Source: Otis tarda
Lineage: Eukaryota > Chordata > Aves > Otidiformes > Otididae
Direction: 5' to 3'
DNA: 64,000 bases
NCBI GenBank assembly: GCA_026413225.1
Contig: CM048557.1
Coordinates: forward strand, 25,212,871-25,276,870
The notes below the pieces were generated by a model. That model ran no database searches and was not told the DNA's origin. It saw nothing but the letters and a program-made list of their open reading frames with translations. Position 1 is the first letter of the stretch. Each line of letters starts with the position of its first letter. Position numbers and translations under genes: made by a program. This document shows positions 1 to 12,420 of the stretch, in pieces.

Positions 1-1261
1 CAAAATATCTCCTCATAAAACTCAGGCAGCACTGAGCACTCTGAGCTCAAGGTAAACTAGCCTGAGTGCATCCCTGGACCTTACACTATAACATCTGACA
101 TCAGGCTGTAAGTGGACACAGCAGCAGGAAGAGGAAAAGTGGTCTCAAAGGGCCTCTTGAATAATTAACATTTATGCTGGCAAGTTGGTAGGCTGAATGA
201 ACAACAGCTGCCAAAGAGACTGAAGAGTTTGTTGTACTTATCATTCATGTGTACTTGACTGTATTTGTTGTATTTTGTCAAAGACTAGCTGTGTCCTTTC
301 TTCCTTCACGCTTTTATTTTATATGCAAACTCAATGTTTGTGAGGGAACTATTGCCTGTCAACCTTTCCATTGAGAGGTATTTAATCTTCTCAGTTTTCT
401 GTGTGTTTGATCCAATTTTGTGTGTGTTACATCTGTAAGAGGCCTATACTGGTACTGGCCACCCAGCCTGGGAGAAAAGTTATATGTGTCAGAAGTGTAA
501 CACCTCCCAGCCTCTCCACTTAAAACTGTGAAAGTTGCCAGTCCTCCTTTCTGATTCTCCAGCATATTTTTAGATTTTTTTTCTAAATTTGCAAATAGAA
601 ATAACTAGCAAGCTGCATTCACACCACAGATGGAAGCAGAAAGGGTGCAGGAACATTGTTTTCAGAGGCTGTTGACCTCCTTGGTGTCACCTTGCCCTAT
701 CACCTTGCAGTGCTTCCCTTTGCCACGTAGAAAAAGGAGACCATGACATTTACACACAGATTTCCATGGGGCAGAAGGCCAACATGTCATTGGTCAGTTG
801 CACTGGGAACCTTCAGAGAAAGTGGCTCAGGAAAGACAAAAGGTAGTGCTGACCCCAATAACACCATCATTTTCTCTCTGTGATGGTCCTGGGATGTGTC
901 CTCCATTGAAAAAAACATCCTATTTCCCATGGCATTTGGACATAAAATGAGTATTAAGGAGGAAGTCTTTCAGGAAGCTGCTTTATTTTTTTTTTATCCA
1001 GCTCATTCTAACTCTCACTCACTCCTTGAAATGGCCCAAGGACTTCAATAGTAGATCCTCCCTTTGTTTTCCAGATATTAATTAAAGAGCTCAATCGTCA
1101 ATGCAGTTATTAAAATAAAATACTCGTGCAGTGTAAGGCAATCTAACTTTCCCTACTCCACAGAGGCCAACAACATGCGCCCTCTTTGGGGCCTTAATAT
1201 AATGAAAGACCTGAAGAGTTATTTAGAGCCACACTGAAGACTCACGTGTCTGAGTGGGTGT
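1..1261. other. Intergenic, no gene seen
   Basis: This is AT-leaning non-coding DNA. The only open frames are short, have no recognisable protein similarity and lack a plausible exon structure. No tRNA, CR1 tail or microsatellite stands out. Confidence 0.6.
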
Positions 1262-2405
1262 TGTGGTTTTGTTTAGGGGGGGCCTAAGGTGGTAGTTGCT
1301 GTAGGAAACTGCTAGAAGTCGCTCCCCTTTGTTCAGTGGACTCAGCCAGGCCTAGGGCAGACCTGCTGCTGGCCAAGGCCAAGCCGATTAGTAGCAGAAT
1401 GTTCCATGATAACGCCTCTGCGATAACGTATTTAAGAAGGGGAAAACAGAAAAAAAAAAAAAGGGACAAGAGAAGATGTGAAGAAGCTGAGCGGGGGCAG
1501 AGGAGCAGAGGGGGAGGTGCAGGCCTCACCCTCTGGCCCCTCGCCAGGTGGCCAACTGGGCCCGACTCGGCCCAGCCTGGCTGCAAGAAGTGGAGAGGAG
1601 ATGAGATGGATGATGTGAAGAGATTCTGAGAGGCATCTGCCAGCCTGTTGTGAAGAACTTTTCTTGTGAGAGGAATGGCTGCAGACGCCAAGGTCAGTGA
1701 AGAAGGAGGGGGAGGAGTAATGCGGCTCCTGGCCAAGATTCCCCTGCAGCCTGTGGTGATGACCATGGTGGAGCAGGTTGTCCCCCTGCAGCCCATGGAG
1801 GCCCATGGAGGAGCAGAGATCCACCTGCAGCTCGTGGAGGACCCCACACCAGGGGAGGTGGATGCCTGAAGGCAGCTGTGGCCCGTGGAGGGCCCACTGG
1901 GACAGCCGTTCTGGAGAGACTGCACCCCATGGAAGAGATGACCCACGCCAGAGCAGTTTCATGAAGGACTGTGGCATATGGGTGGGACCCCACAACGGAG
2001 CAGGGGAAGAATGTGAGGAGTTCTTCCCCCGACCATGAAGCAGCAGCATAAAACAACGCGTGATGAATTGACTGCAACCCCCATTCCCTCTTCCCCCCTG
2101 TGCCGCTCGGGGGGGAAGGTAGTCGAGATAATGTTAAGCTTGGGAAGAGGGAGGGGAGGAGGGAGGTTATCGTGTTCTCTGTCTCATTATCCTGCTGTTT
2201 GTAGTAATAAATGAATAGCTTTTCCCAAGTTGAGTCTGTTTTGCCCATAACAGTAACTTTAAGGATTTTCTCCCTGTCCTTATCTCAAACCTCGAGCCAT
2301 TTTTCCTTATATTATCTCTCCCTATTCTCTCGGAGGGTGGGGGGAGTGAGAGAGAGACTGCGTAATCTGGTCCCGATCGGGCCTGAACTACGACAGTGGG
2401 TCACA
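1262..2405 (+). mobile_element. Solo LTR of an avian endogenous retrovirus
   Basis: A stretch of about 1.14 kb begins TGTGG and ends TCACA. It is flanked by near-identical 5-bp sequences (GGTGT before, GGTGC after), consistent with a target-site duplication. It contains the purine-rich and GC-rich blocks, an AATAAA signal near 2205-2210, and the downstream segment with 'GTTTTGCCC', 'TCCTTATCTC' and 'GAGCCATTTTTCC' that I recognise from common bird ERV LTRs (ERVL/ERVK-like). No internal retroviral region adjoins it on either side, so it looks like a solo LTR left by recombination. It is a fossil of uncertain age, probably old given the imperfect flanking repeat. Family assignment is by recognition, not by search. 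Confidence 0.75.
2205..2212 (+). promoter_or_regulatory. LTR polyadenylation signal
   Basis: AATAAA sits in the 3' part of the solo LTR and is followed by T-rich sequence. This is the usual arrangement for the R region of an avian ERV LTR. Whether it is still used is unknown. Confidence 0.5.
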
Positions 2406-3423
2406 GGTGCTTTGCTACACCCACACCATGGCAAAAATTGCTCGTTCTGTGATGAGTTCCAGGGTGACAGAAAGCAGGCATAGCAGACTTTATAAAAGCA
2501 TTTGTAAGAGCATCCAACATGTCATAGAAAGTATGTGCAGCCCTGTCTCTAAATCATTAGTTTCTCCCAGCTAAACAGCTGCAGAACTGGTTGGGGCCCA
2601 TGATACAGATGGGCTACATAGCAGCACATTTCTTCCTGAATCAAATGGTAGTGCACTGTCCCAGGCCATATAAACGGACAGATGGGATGAAAGGCTGCAG
2701 CTTCTTTCTCCTGGTTAGTATGCCCCAGTGGCAATGCTGGGAAGCAAATTTTGCTCTTACATGCTATTTTTCCTGCCTGAGAAAAAGAGAATTTTTGACA
2801 TATGATCATTCTCACTCCACATTAGATAGTCCACATGAAGAAAGCTGTCTGAAATGCCTCACCTGCAGTTTGTACATTACCAGATACTAGAAAATCCAAA
2901 CACCACACACGAAACCATAGGAAACCAGACTTCATTAATTTATTTGCTTTCAGAACTACATGTTTATTTACAATGGAAATTCTCTTGCAAAGAAGCTCTT
3001 CATTGCGTGAAAGTTGTCCTGCATTCATAATCCTCTGCCTGGAACATCCTAATCCTCTGTTTGCACAGGGGTATCTATACTTTGAAGCGTTAAATTGCTG
3101 AAAGAGGACACTTCACAGACCAACAGCCCAAAACTGGCTTTGGAGTTTTGGTGTATAAAAATATACATGGGGGACTTATCTCCTCCTGCCTAGGTAATCA
3201 TTTTACATCTGTGCAAAATGAACTTCAAGCTTTTCCATTCTGATTCAATTGAGTTCTGACACCCTTTGTGGGTTTGTTTAAATGACAGCATAAGCAGCAA
3301 GACAACAGAAAATCAAGTGCTGTGATACAGATATGCCAGCTCAAAATGGATAAAGCAATAATAAAAAAGATTATTATTGTGACTTTCATGCCAGCAATCC
3401 TAATATAATTTACATACTCTACA
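2406..3423. other. Intergenic, no gene seen
   Basis: Non-coding DNA between the LTR and an old CR1 remnant. The open frames here overlap on both strands and show no family motif. Confidence 0.55.
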
Positions 3424-3560
3424 GGAATCACAGGAAAATAGGGACATAGGATTGGCAGGGACTGCCTAGGTCGTTGAGTCCAGTCCTCTGCTATCGTAGG
3501 CAACAATGTCATATAATCCCTTTCACAAATCCTTTGACTTGCCAATGAAATGCAGTGAAC
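3424..3560 (-). mobile_element. Old CR1-like LINE 3' remnant
   Basis: The + strand reads as the antisense of a degraded CR1 3' end: 'aatcacaggaaaataggg', then a 'ggcagggactgcctaggtcg' block, then 'gagtccagtcctctgct'. This follows the order of the CR1 3' untranslated region (tail, 'aagggacc', 'tctagtccaacccc'). It is much more diverged than the copy at 5891-6345, so it should be an older subfamily. Confidence 0.5.
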
Positions 3561-5890
3561 GCAGGGGATAACACCGCAGCTGTTCAGAAGAGCACAGAAG
3601 AACACACAGTCTGTTTACAATTAAAAATGCAATTGAACTTATACAAGCTTTTAATATGGATGAACCAAAAAGTTTTGTGTAGTTCATTTCTGACTCCAAA
3701 CTTTTCTGGCATCCAGGTGGGAAAGGGTTACACGTGAATAGCTGATGCACAAGATTCCCATTCCTCTTTCACACATAAAGAGGGACTATGGGAACTGAGA
3801 TTTGATTTGAGCACGAGCATGATCAAAAAGGGCCCATGGATCCTGAATAATCAAGACTGGTTGAAAATTCCCCTTTATATATCACTTGAGGTATATTCAA
3901 GATGACATTTGACTAGGTTGCCTGTTGGCTCCAGGAAAGGCTAAACAAATCCAGAAGAGAGAACAGACCAGCTTAATTCCTGTTTTGCATGGGATATCAG
4001 AGGCATTCATCTGTGATATGGGGAGTTCTGAGAAAACCACAGGTGTTTCCCAGAAACTTGGACGTCTCTGTTCAATTTGTGATTCAGATATTTAATTCTG
4101 TCTTGCTCCTTTGCAAGTAACATATAAATCATAGAATCATAGAATCAAATAGAATCAAATAGATTCAAATCAAATAACCCATTGCTAGTCGAGTTGGCTG
4201 CCGGATGGGCCAAATTCAATGGCAAGAGAAGGGGATTAGCTGGAATCGCTCACTGGGACCGATAAGACTAATGAGGAACCAGTCCCTATTGTAAACTTCC
4301 ATAGAGTGCATGTCAAACAGTTTAACCTCTTGCTGTTTCCTTGCCAGTGGCAGGTATTTCTGTCTGGATCTTAACAGGGGAAGCATAGGTCTCTCTTTCA
4401 GAGCTCTTCATGCTCCAGAGTGTATTATTAGCCAAACTAGAAGTAGTAAATAATCAAGACATTTGAACCCATGCCAGAAGCAGAAGCTTGGATTGTTTCC
4501 TAAGCTAAAGATGGCTACTCCCTGCTAGTTCCCTACAGGAGGCAATTCTCAGTCCCACATTGAACAAACGAGGAAGAGATCCATAGCTGCAGAGGATCTT
4601 CTCATCAAACTTGTTCAGTCTGGACCGAGAAATGGCTGTTCTGGTCAGCACTAGGTGAAAGCTGAGAAGGTGCTTCAGTGGCTCCCTGTTGTCGCAAACT
4701 CAGAGTGGAAAGAGGAGTGAGTTGGTAAGGGAAGAAGTTTAGCCAGTCCACAAACTTTGCCACAAACTTTGCTCACCCTCAGATTTCTTCACTTGTCACT
4801 GGTTCACACCTTTTGAAACAAAGAGGGAATTAAGGCCAAGCCACTGTGCCTCTCCCAAACTGTTGTGAGATAACGCGTTGCCTGTAACATTGTTCTAAAG
4901 TGAATATTGCACTTTTGCTGGGTGTTGTATGCAGTTTTCCATAGTATGTGTAAGATTGTATTGTAATTGCAGATTTCCATTATGAAAGGATATAATTATA
5001 CTAGAGAACCCATTACTTGGGATTCTCTAAAGAATGCAGAGACAAAAGGGGCACTGCACCAAGGAGCTGGTGCTCATCTGGAATACATTACAGATGGTAT
5101 GTTGAGGGAGAGAGGAAAATGGCCAGTTTATACAGCTGAGGTACCATTCTGTCAGAGATGTCAAAAATAACAAGAGGGTGTACATAATGAGCTCCTCTTG
5201 CCTCTGAGCTTTGGAAAAGAGATGAGAGACACAAAGAAGGAATGTGAGAAGTAAATTAAGAGTTAAAGCATTGGCAGAAAATGATAAGTGAACAACTTCT
5301 AGCCTGGTTTCAGCAACTTTTAAGGGCAGACATGCCAAGGAAAACAATAGAACTGAAAATCTAGGGGAATAAAAGAAGTAAGAAAAGTGACGTTTAGTGC
5401 TAAATTTATCTGGAGTGTTCCAGTAATGGCCTGACTTACTAGGAAATTCCTCTTACACTTAGTTTGCCCAAAGTACAACGTTGATATTTCTATGTATGTA
5501 TATGACAATAATTTCTCTATATTTGTACTCAGTAAACTAACCTTTCTTCAAAATTCCTGTGTACTTCTGAAAGTCAAATTTTAGTGTATTTTCTCATACG
5601 AATGAATTGGACAGATAAGTAACAGTTCCCTTGCATGTTTCCATGGCGCACACAAAATTAACCTGAACCAGTCATGCACAGACAGCATATGCTTTTAAGG
5701 AAGGTCAAGAAATTTAGAGGTGAAAAGCACAAAGGTGAGTATTTCTAAAGCAAAATAGCCTGGTTTTTGTCAAACTGACTCCAGAAAGAATATCTGAGTG
5801 CAAATACACATGGCAAACTTAGGGAAGGCTTTGTCAGCAGGCAAGCCTATTAAATACTCATATTTCTTCAAGAAATCCTTAAAACATACA
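3561..5890. other. Intergenic, no gene seen
   Basis: Non-coding DNA. The only structured item is the AATCATAG/AATCAAAT-type short repeat at about 4129-4178. Other open frames have no recognisable product. Confidence 0.55.
4129..4178. repeat. CR1-tail-like microsatellite
   Basis: Imperfect tandem copies of an 8-10 bp unit (aatcatag, then aatcaaatag, then attcaaatca). It resembles the 3'-terminal microsatellite of CR1 elements, but no recognisable CR1 body follows on either side. It may be an isolated CR1 tail or an independent microsatellite. Confidence 0.6.
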
Positions 5891-6345
5891 GAATCATAGA
5901 ATCATAGAATGGTTAGGGTTGGAAGGGACCTTTAAAGGTCATCTAGTCCAACCCCCCTGCAAGGAGCAGGGACATCTTAAATTAGATCAGGTTGCTCAGA
6001 GCCTCATCTAACCTGGCCTTGAATGTTTCCAGTGATGGGACATCAACCACCTCTCCGGGCAACCTCTCCCAGTGTTCCACCACCCTCAGTGTAAAAATTT
6101 TTTTCCTAATATCTAGTCTGAATCTTCTTCCCTCTGTTTTAAAACCGTCACCCCTTGTCCTATTGCAACAGGCCCTGCTGAAGAGTTCCTCACTGTCTTT
6201 CCTATAAGCTCCCTTCACGTAGTGGAAGACCACTATAAGGTCTCCCTGGAGCCTCCTCTTTTCCAGGCTGAACAGCCCCAACTCTCTCAGCCTGTCCTCA
6301 TAGGAGAGGTGCTCCAGCCCTCTGATCATCTTCGCAGCCCTCCTC
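5891..6345 (-). mobile_element. CR1 LINE, 5'-truncated, antisense
   Basis: The + strand begins with the reversed 3' tail (gaatcatagaatcatagaat), then 'ggaagggacctttaaaggtc' and 'atctagtccaacccccctgc'. The minus-strand translation from about 6345 downwards carries the CR1 ORF2 C-terminal signature [20 protein letters not shown] followed by [13 protein letters not shown] and ends near WERLPGEVVDVPSLE. Only the last roughly 120 codons of ORF2 plus the 3' UTR remain, the normal fate of a 5'-truncated CR1 insertion. It closely resembles the copies at 39341-39980 and 61011-61505, so it belongs to a comparatively young avian subfamily. Confidence 0.93.
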
Positions 6346-9300
6346 AAGCATAGTGCCTTGAAATGCAAGAGAGAGGGCAGATAACCTACACAGCACATAC
6401 AAATGGACACAGGGATGGGTCACTCCATACACTGGGCAAGTATCATGGCATAGCCATGTCAAGAGGCGGCAATTCTTTAGATTAAAGGCAAGGTAGGGAT
6501 AATTTCTAACAAGAGCAACAAGTAACAAAACAAAACAAGATGAGAAGGAAAAGAGAAAATGAAATAAATAAAGAGGTCTTCTGAAGAATGTCCAAGTCAA
6601 AGTAATATAAGTAAGCAAACCAAAGCAGGGAGAAAAGGACTAGGTACATTCACCGTTATCCACAAAACTAGGAAAAATGCTCAATGCTGCCCCATGTTGG
6701 AGAGCAGAGAGAATGAAAGAATAAGGGGTAAAAGAAACTCGCTAATTATGATGAACTTCATGCCTCTCCTTCTAGTAGTTTTAGCTGCAGCAGCAACTAA
6801 CTTGCTTCTCTTACTCTGTCAGAAGAGAGGAGTACTGACACAATGCACTCAGGCAGTGAAGGGTCCCCAGCGCCTTTCCAGCAGACAAGCACTGTCTGTT
6901 CATGGAAAAACCCATGAACAGTTGTACCAAACCCACATCAGTTGTACCAAAGTATACACCAAAGTTATACACTTTGCTGTTCTGGAGGGAATGAGATGTC
7001 ACTTTGGTCGCCAGCCATTCAGTCATCAGCTTCCCTGTTCATTACTCTCATAAATGCACTGCTTGATGCTAATAGGGATGGACTGAGGAGAGAAAGGACT
7101 CGTTTCTTTTCCAGCTTTCGGCCTGTGCAGCAGTGCTCACCTGTGTACAGGACGCATCAATGCAGCCTGCTGATGGCTGTCTCAAATCTACCACCTGCTG
7201 GGCAGAGTTCATTGCTACCTGAACTACAAGAGCAGAACATATTGCAACTGTGCAAATGTCACCAAATTACAGCAAGGTGAGCATTTGCAAGGGAAAAAAG
7301 GCATGCTAGCCAGCAAGCATTTTCAAACCATGTTAACAAATCCAGCTTATCTCACATGCCAGCTCTCCCCCGCCCCATTCCCATTCCCACTGAATAGACG
7401 CTAATTGAAAATTATGTTTTCAATGTGAAACCTTTTTCTAATTTGGTCTTGTTTAGGAGCATTTAGGGATCCTATGGTTTGTTGTATTTCAGAGTGATTT
7501 GCATGAACTCCCTGGGGAAGCCAACAAAGGGCACTGTCAACATTTTGCTGGCAGACAGCAAGGATTTCTACTCAGCACAGAATATTCATGTACTCCAAGG
7601 AGCACAGATTCTTGGGGTAGAGGAGACAGCTGCAGCACTCCAGTGCAAAACATCTAGGAAAATTCTGTAATATCTGTTCCTCTCCAGGGTTTTTTGCAGT
7701 CCTTCAGCAATCCCAACTTCCCTGGTAGGCGCAGAACTCTATTGAGTATTTAAATAATTAAAAATATTTTTAATGGGAAAAAGGAAACTTGCCAATGCAG
7801 TCAAGTTAGACATGCTCACAAAGATGCTTTCTGGGCTTTAAGTCACACATACGTATGACATTGCATATTCTAAAATATTTCCATTGAATTCTATATACTT
7901 CCACACATTTCTGACAAATGAGTATACGAAGTATAAAACATTTTGTATTTACCCAGCAAAATATGTAGTCATGCACTCAGACATGCATTACACACATGCC
8001 AATATATTTGGTACGCGCATGATACCAGACATTTTGTATATGCACATATGTGTGCATTACATTATCCATGAGCATCTTCGCAGATCATACAAGTCACAGG
8101 AACAGCCTGCACCTTGCAACATGCACCTGCAGGATCTGCGTGCAGCCAGCTATGCCAGTAAAGTTCAGATTGCTTATACCTGTGTGCATTAACAAAACCT
8201 GTGTGGTTTACCACATCTTCCAATCCGTATGTATGTAATACATGCTTGTACATTCATTTACTTAATACAGTATGGTATTGAGGAGAAAAACATTAAGGAG
8301 TTCAGTGAAGTCTTCAGAAGACAATTTATTAAACAGAAAGCCAAGTTCCTATTTTTATGAGTTTTCAGATTAGTGTAAGACCTGGTCTACATGCAAAAGT
8401 TTAGCTGGCACAACTAGGTTAAGAACATAGCAAACTACCCCATTAATTGACATCCCCATGACAACAAAAGTCTCAGAGCTATGCCAGACAAAATCTCTTT
8501 GGCAGTCTAATTTCTCTAGTTCAAGAAATGGGAGAAGAGAAAAGAATATTTTGCTTCTTTTTTAAGATAATTGGAGATAGATAGAAATTACCTTACTTTT
8601 TCCAATGTAGTAAAGATTTGAATCTACTTAGAATGATTTTTTCTCATTAGTGTGGCTTGGACTGTTAGAGGGACGCCATTTAATTCAAAGCAAGTTCCAA
8701 GCAGAGAGTTCGACTACTCAGACATCCTATTTCAAACTATGATTTGGGGCACAGTAAGTGCTGCAAACTGTGCTTTCTGTAGCTATGTTTACACAGCCCA
8801 CAGTATTTCATCCAGGTGGCAGGGACCTGTTATTATTAAGTGCTACTTTGAACATATATTCCAAATATTCCAGGTATTCCACCCCCACTGCTGGGGTTTT
8901 TCTGAAGTACCTCTGGAGAACATTGCCAAAATCAGCTAAAAGCAAACTTCAGATTTCACGATTCTTGTCTCTCTTTTGTCACCGTCTAGCTCCTTCTGCC
9001 TAGCCAGTGTCATTTTCATCCTCTTACCAGCCAGCACAGATGAAAACAGTGCTCCGTGCCATTGCAAATGCCACTGCAAATACACAGAAGCTGTGAAGAA
9101 GTTTTCACAGCTTGCTGCCATGTGGCTTTAGCACTGACAATGTGCTGCAGAGCAGCTCTCACATGGTTTTGGAAGCGGTGGCAACAGCTGTCTCACCAGC
9201 AGCAGCCCCAGGAGCCTTGGAAAGCACAGGACATCAGGTGGCACCATGTGGGAGCTGGATCAGCATCCATGGCTGAAATGCTGCTTTTGAGTTTATCAAG

Positions 9301-12149
9301 AGGCAAGTGGTGGGGAAGGTCCTGGGACAACCATCAGCATCTACTGAGTTGCTGAGTAAGACAAAACATATTTTGGATGTCTTTTCAGGGTTCAGCTCAA
9401 AGTCACTGCCACCTGCCCAAGCACCAGAGTTTCTGTGGGTAAGTGTGCCATCCTTGTTTGCCCCAGCCCAGTGTGGTGCAAACAGGTCAGATGGAGGTGG
9501 GCAGTGGCATGAGAAAGGTAGTATCAGCAGATGTTACAAGGTTGGCCAATGTTCAGAGATTATTGATGGCTTTGCACACACACAGTTGGAAGTCTGAAAA
9601 AAAGAAGTGTTGGATGTCTGTTCTCTCTTTCTCCTGCACAAGATGTCAGAGGCTGCTAGTAGAAATGGGTACCATTGCCTAGGGCTGCAATACCTGGATA
9701 AGCACAATGGCAGACTTACTAGTATGAAAGCAGATGGTCTAGAAACAGTCCTGACTCTGATAATGCCAGGGACTCTCAAACTCACATTCAACAAAACGGC
9801 TAAGTTGTTTCTATCACCGTAACAGACACTAATGTTGTTGGTATTCTCCCTGTAATTCTGGAGAGACTGCTCATTCTTTATGTGTGATTAAATCTTTTAC
9901 TTGATAACGTGTAAGCTAGAAAGAAGTTGTTTAATTATTTGTAGCTAAAGAATAACATTAGAAAGCATCCAAGTGCCAAAAGGGGAAATTTTGCTGCCTC
10001 GTGGTAAGTGGAAAAGCTGTGGACCACTACCTGCTGTTGTTCGAAGCACTGTTTTGCCCAATGCTTGCAAGAAAAAGGTGGAAATACTTTGTGAGTGCTG
10101 GGAGGTAGCAGTGCACAATTCCTTCTCCAAAGTGACAGTTGCTTTGGACAAATACTCAAGGGTGCCTTATGTTCCTGCTTTTGGTGATTTCATACTGACA
10201 TTTGATCAAATTTGTGGCTGTGTTGCTTTCTTATTCCATGAATATCACTAAGAATTTCAAGACTTTAACAAGGTGTTGAGAGCTCATACTTCATGGATAG
10301 TGACACAAATATTTTACGTTGTTATTTGAAATATTTCACAAAACATTAGTATTTTGTATGGTCTGGTTTGTGTGATTCCAGTGTTATATCTTATTCATGT
10401 TGTAGAAATACTTCATCAGAATGGCAGGGAATATTTCATTAAATATACTGTGAATATTCACATGAAACTGCATGAAAAGTTTCATGTCTAGCCACACTCC
10501 AATGTTTGGAAAGTATGTTTTATGGAACTTTCCTTCTGAAAGTTTCCTAAAAATATTACTACCGCTTTTCAGTTATGCTCATGTTTAATTCAAAACATTC
10601 TCAAAAACAGTAACTTTCTGTTTTAATGGTTGTGTAGAAGCGAAAGGGTTTTTCAAAAAGTATGAAAAGCAAACCCAGACATTCCTTTAGTGACACACAG
10701 GCTAGCATGACAGAACAGAAAACCCCATAGTCAATCACAGTAGTTAATGGCACTGGTGTATAATCACGTGAGTAGCAACGATTAAAAGAAAGACAGATAC
10801 AGAGAGGGGTTCCCTCCCCGGCACTCATGAGGGACGCTCACTTCAACGTTGCAAGCACGTTACCACTTCACCTCTAGCTCTGGTACCTGGATGACTGAGA
10901 TCTCTTCCTTGTCGATATGACAGTCAGTCCTAGAGCTGCTCGTGTTCTATTGCCATTCCAGGAGATTTCCTATAAACTGTTGCAATTTCCATATCCTTAC
11001 TCTTCAGCCTCCCCTTGTCCATTTCATTACACTTCCTAAACATCCCCCTCCCCAGCTGTCTTCCCAAGGGCACATGAACCTCCTCCTTGCCAGGAGTCTA
11101 GAAACTGCCCGAAAGTAAACAGTGAATGCAGCTGGGCCACTGCTGTTCTGCCCCTGCACACTGACCCTGAACTGGCAGCATGGAAATGCAAATGCTTGGA
11201 GTCAAAATTCAGAGATTAAACCCACCCTGAGTGAGCCCAGAGAAGCAATGGGCTCATGTTGAAATGTCCCAGGAGGCAGCAGGGATCATAGCATGGCAAA
11301 TGGATGATGACCATGCTAGCAGAGAGGCACAATGCATCCAAACTTCAGCCTGTATAAAATTAACATCCCAATTATTTTATATATTTTCAAAAGGAGAATG
11401 GAGTACCCATTACCTGTCCCATCAATTTGCCCTAACCAGCATTGTATATACATGGAACTTTTCAACAAATGTGGAATAATCTCAGCATCTGTAGATGCTC
11501 TTCGAGCTGAAGATTTTGTAGATGCTATGTCCATTTTTAAGTCTTCTTGCCAAATATTACATTTCACAGTCACATTTTTCTACCCTTCAGGACTTTTCCC
11601 CTCTTATTATTCCTGCGTGAATGGTCCACACAAACAAGAGAATCAAATTGACTCTGGCAAGGGCTGAGCTTTCAGTCTTTGGACAACCTTGCCTGTGTGG
11701 AAAGGCACACGGCATTCTGGACTCCAAATAGTAGTGCCAATTAACTATCATTAATATGCAAGGCACAAATGCTTTGTCAGGGCTGTGGTAGCTTCTGAGC
11801 TGTAGAACAGAGTGAGCATTACTGAAACAAGTTCCCCAGTCATTTAAAATTATACTTTAAAATTCCTGCGCACTGTAGCAGGGTAAACTGTAAGATGTGT
11901 ACAATCAGACTACTATTACATGTACAAAGGCAGCAACTTGGGGAAAAAAAAAAAAGAAAAAGAAAAAGAAAAAAAGGAAATATAAAACCCTCAACATTAT
12001 TTCTCTAATCTTTTTCCAGCTGAATTTGGAGATGCCACTTGGAACAGACTAGGTGCAACTTCTTTTTCAGGCAGCAATGCAACACGGTTCTCAATACTGC
12101 GTGGAAATCATTTAATAAAGGCTCAGTATTGTTCTGTTTGCGGGAGCAG
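6346..12149. other. Intergenic, no gene seen
   Basis: About 5.8 kb of AT-rich non-coding DNA. The frames present (for example 6694-7053 and 7884-8192) are short, overlap frames on the other strand and have no conserved motif. An A-rich tract lies at 11944-11980. Confidence 0.55.
11944..11980 (+). repeat. A-rich simple repeat
   Basis: An almost pure A tract with G every six or so bases (A12 G A5 G A5 G A7 GG). It is not preceded by any recognisable SINE or LINE body. Confidence 0.85.
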
Positions 12150-12252
12150 CGACCACTTGATTACACACCGGCCCCTCTCGCCGGAGCGGGAGCGGAGCTG
12201 GCAACAGCCGCGGGGGGAGCGCGGGGCGCCAGGCCGCATCTGCGGGGTCAGA

Positions 12253-12266
12253 GCGCCGCCTGCTGG
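12253..12266 (-). promoter_or_regulatory. Candidate CTCF binding site
   Basis: On the minus strand the 14-mer reads CCAGCAGGCGGCGC. It matches the CTCF core consensus CCASYAGRKGGCRS at 13 of 14 positions. Its place within an isolated GC island upstream of a gene is a usual setting for CTCF. No occupancy can be inferred from sequence alone. Confidence 0.5.
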
Positions 12267-12268
12267 CG

Positions 12269-12360
12269 CGGGGGCTGCGGGGCCTGGGCTGCGGGGCCTG
12301 TACGGCGAGGCCTGGGCTGCAGTGCTTGGGCTGCAGGCCTGGGCTGCCGGGCCTGGGCTG
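12269..12360 (+). repeat. GC-rich minisatellite, unit 12-16 bp
   Basis: About six imperfect direct copies of GGCCTGGGCTGC with 0-4 extra bases between them (GGGGCCTGGGCTGC, GGCCTGGGCTGC, AGTGCTTGGGCTGC, AGGCCTGGGCTGC and so on). The copies differ by a few bases, so the array is not very recent. Confidence 0.75.
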
Positions 12361-12420
12361 TTTGTCCACGCAGCAGACGGGGGCGGGAGGGGGCTGCCAT
12401 TCCACTGGGTAAAAGAAGCG

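Larger units (their letters stand above)
12150..12420. promoter_or_regulatory. Isolated GC-rich CpG island
   Basis: About 270 bp of strongly GC- and CpG-rich sequence lies inside AT-rich intergenic DNA, ending 3.5 kb before the API5 start codon. It includes a near-consensus CTCF site and a GGCCTGGGCTGC-type tandem repeat. Overlapping frames run through it on both strands, as expected for GC-rich DNA, with no recognisable protein. It could be an orphan CpG island (distal promoter, enhancer or insulator) or part of a non-coding transcript. Confidence 0.55.

Noticed and set aside
1284-2248. Long overlapping frames (up to 220 codons) on both strands
   Set aside because: They lie inside the solo LTR, run in several frames at once and show no protein family. 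GC-rich repeated sequence explains them.
5982-6410. 142-codon minus-strand frame with reverse-transcriptase-like sequence
   Set aside because: It is the C-terminal ORF2 remnant of a truncated CR1 LINE, not a host gene. The same applies to frames at 35762-36046, 39374-39874 and 61081-61458.
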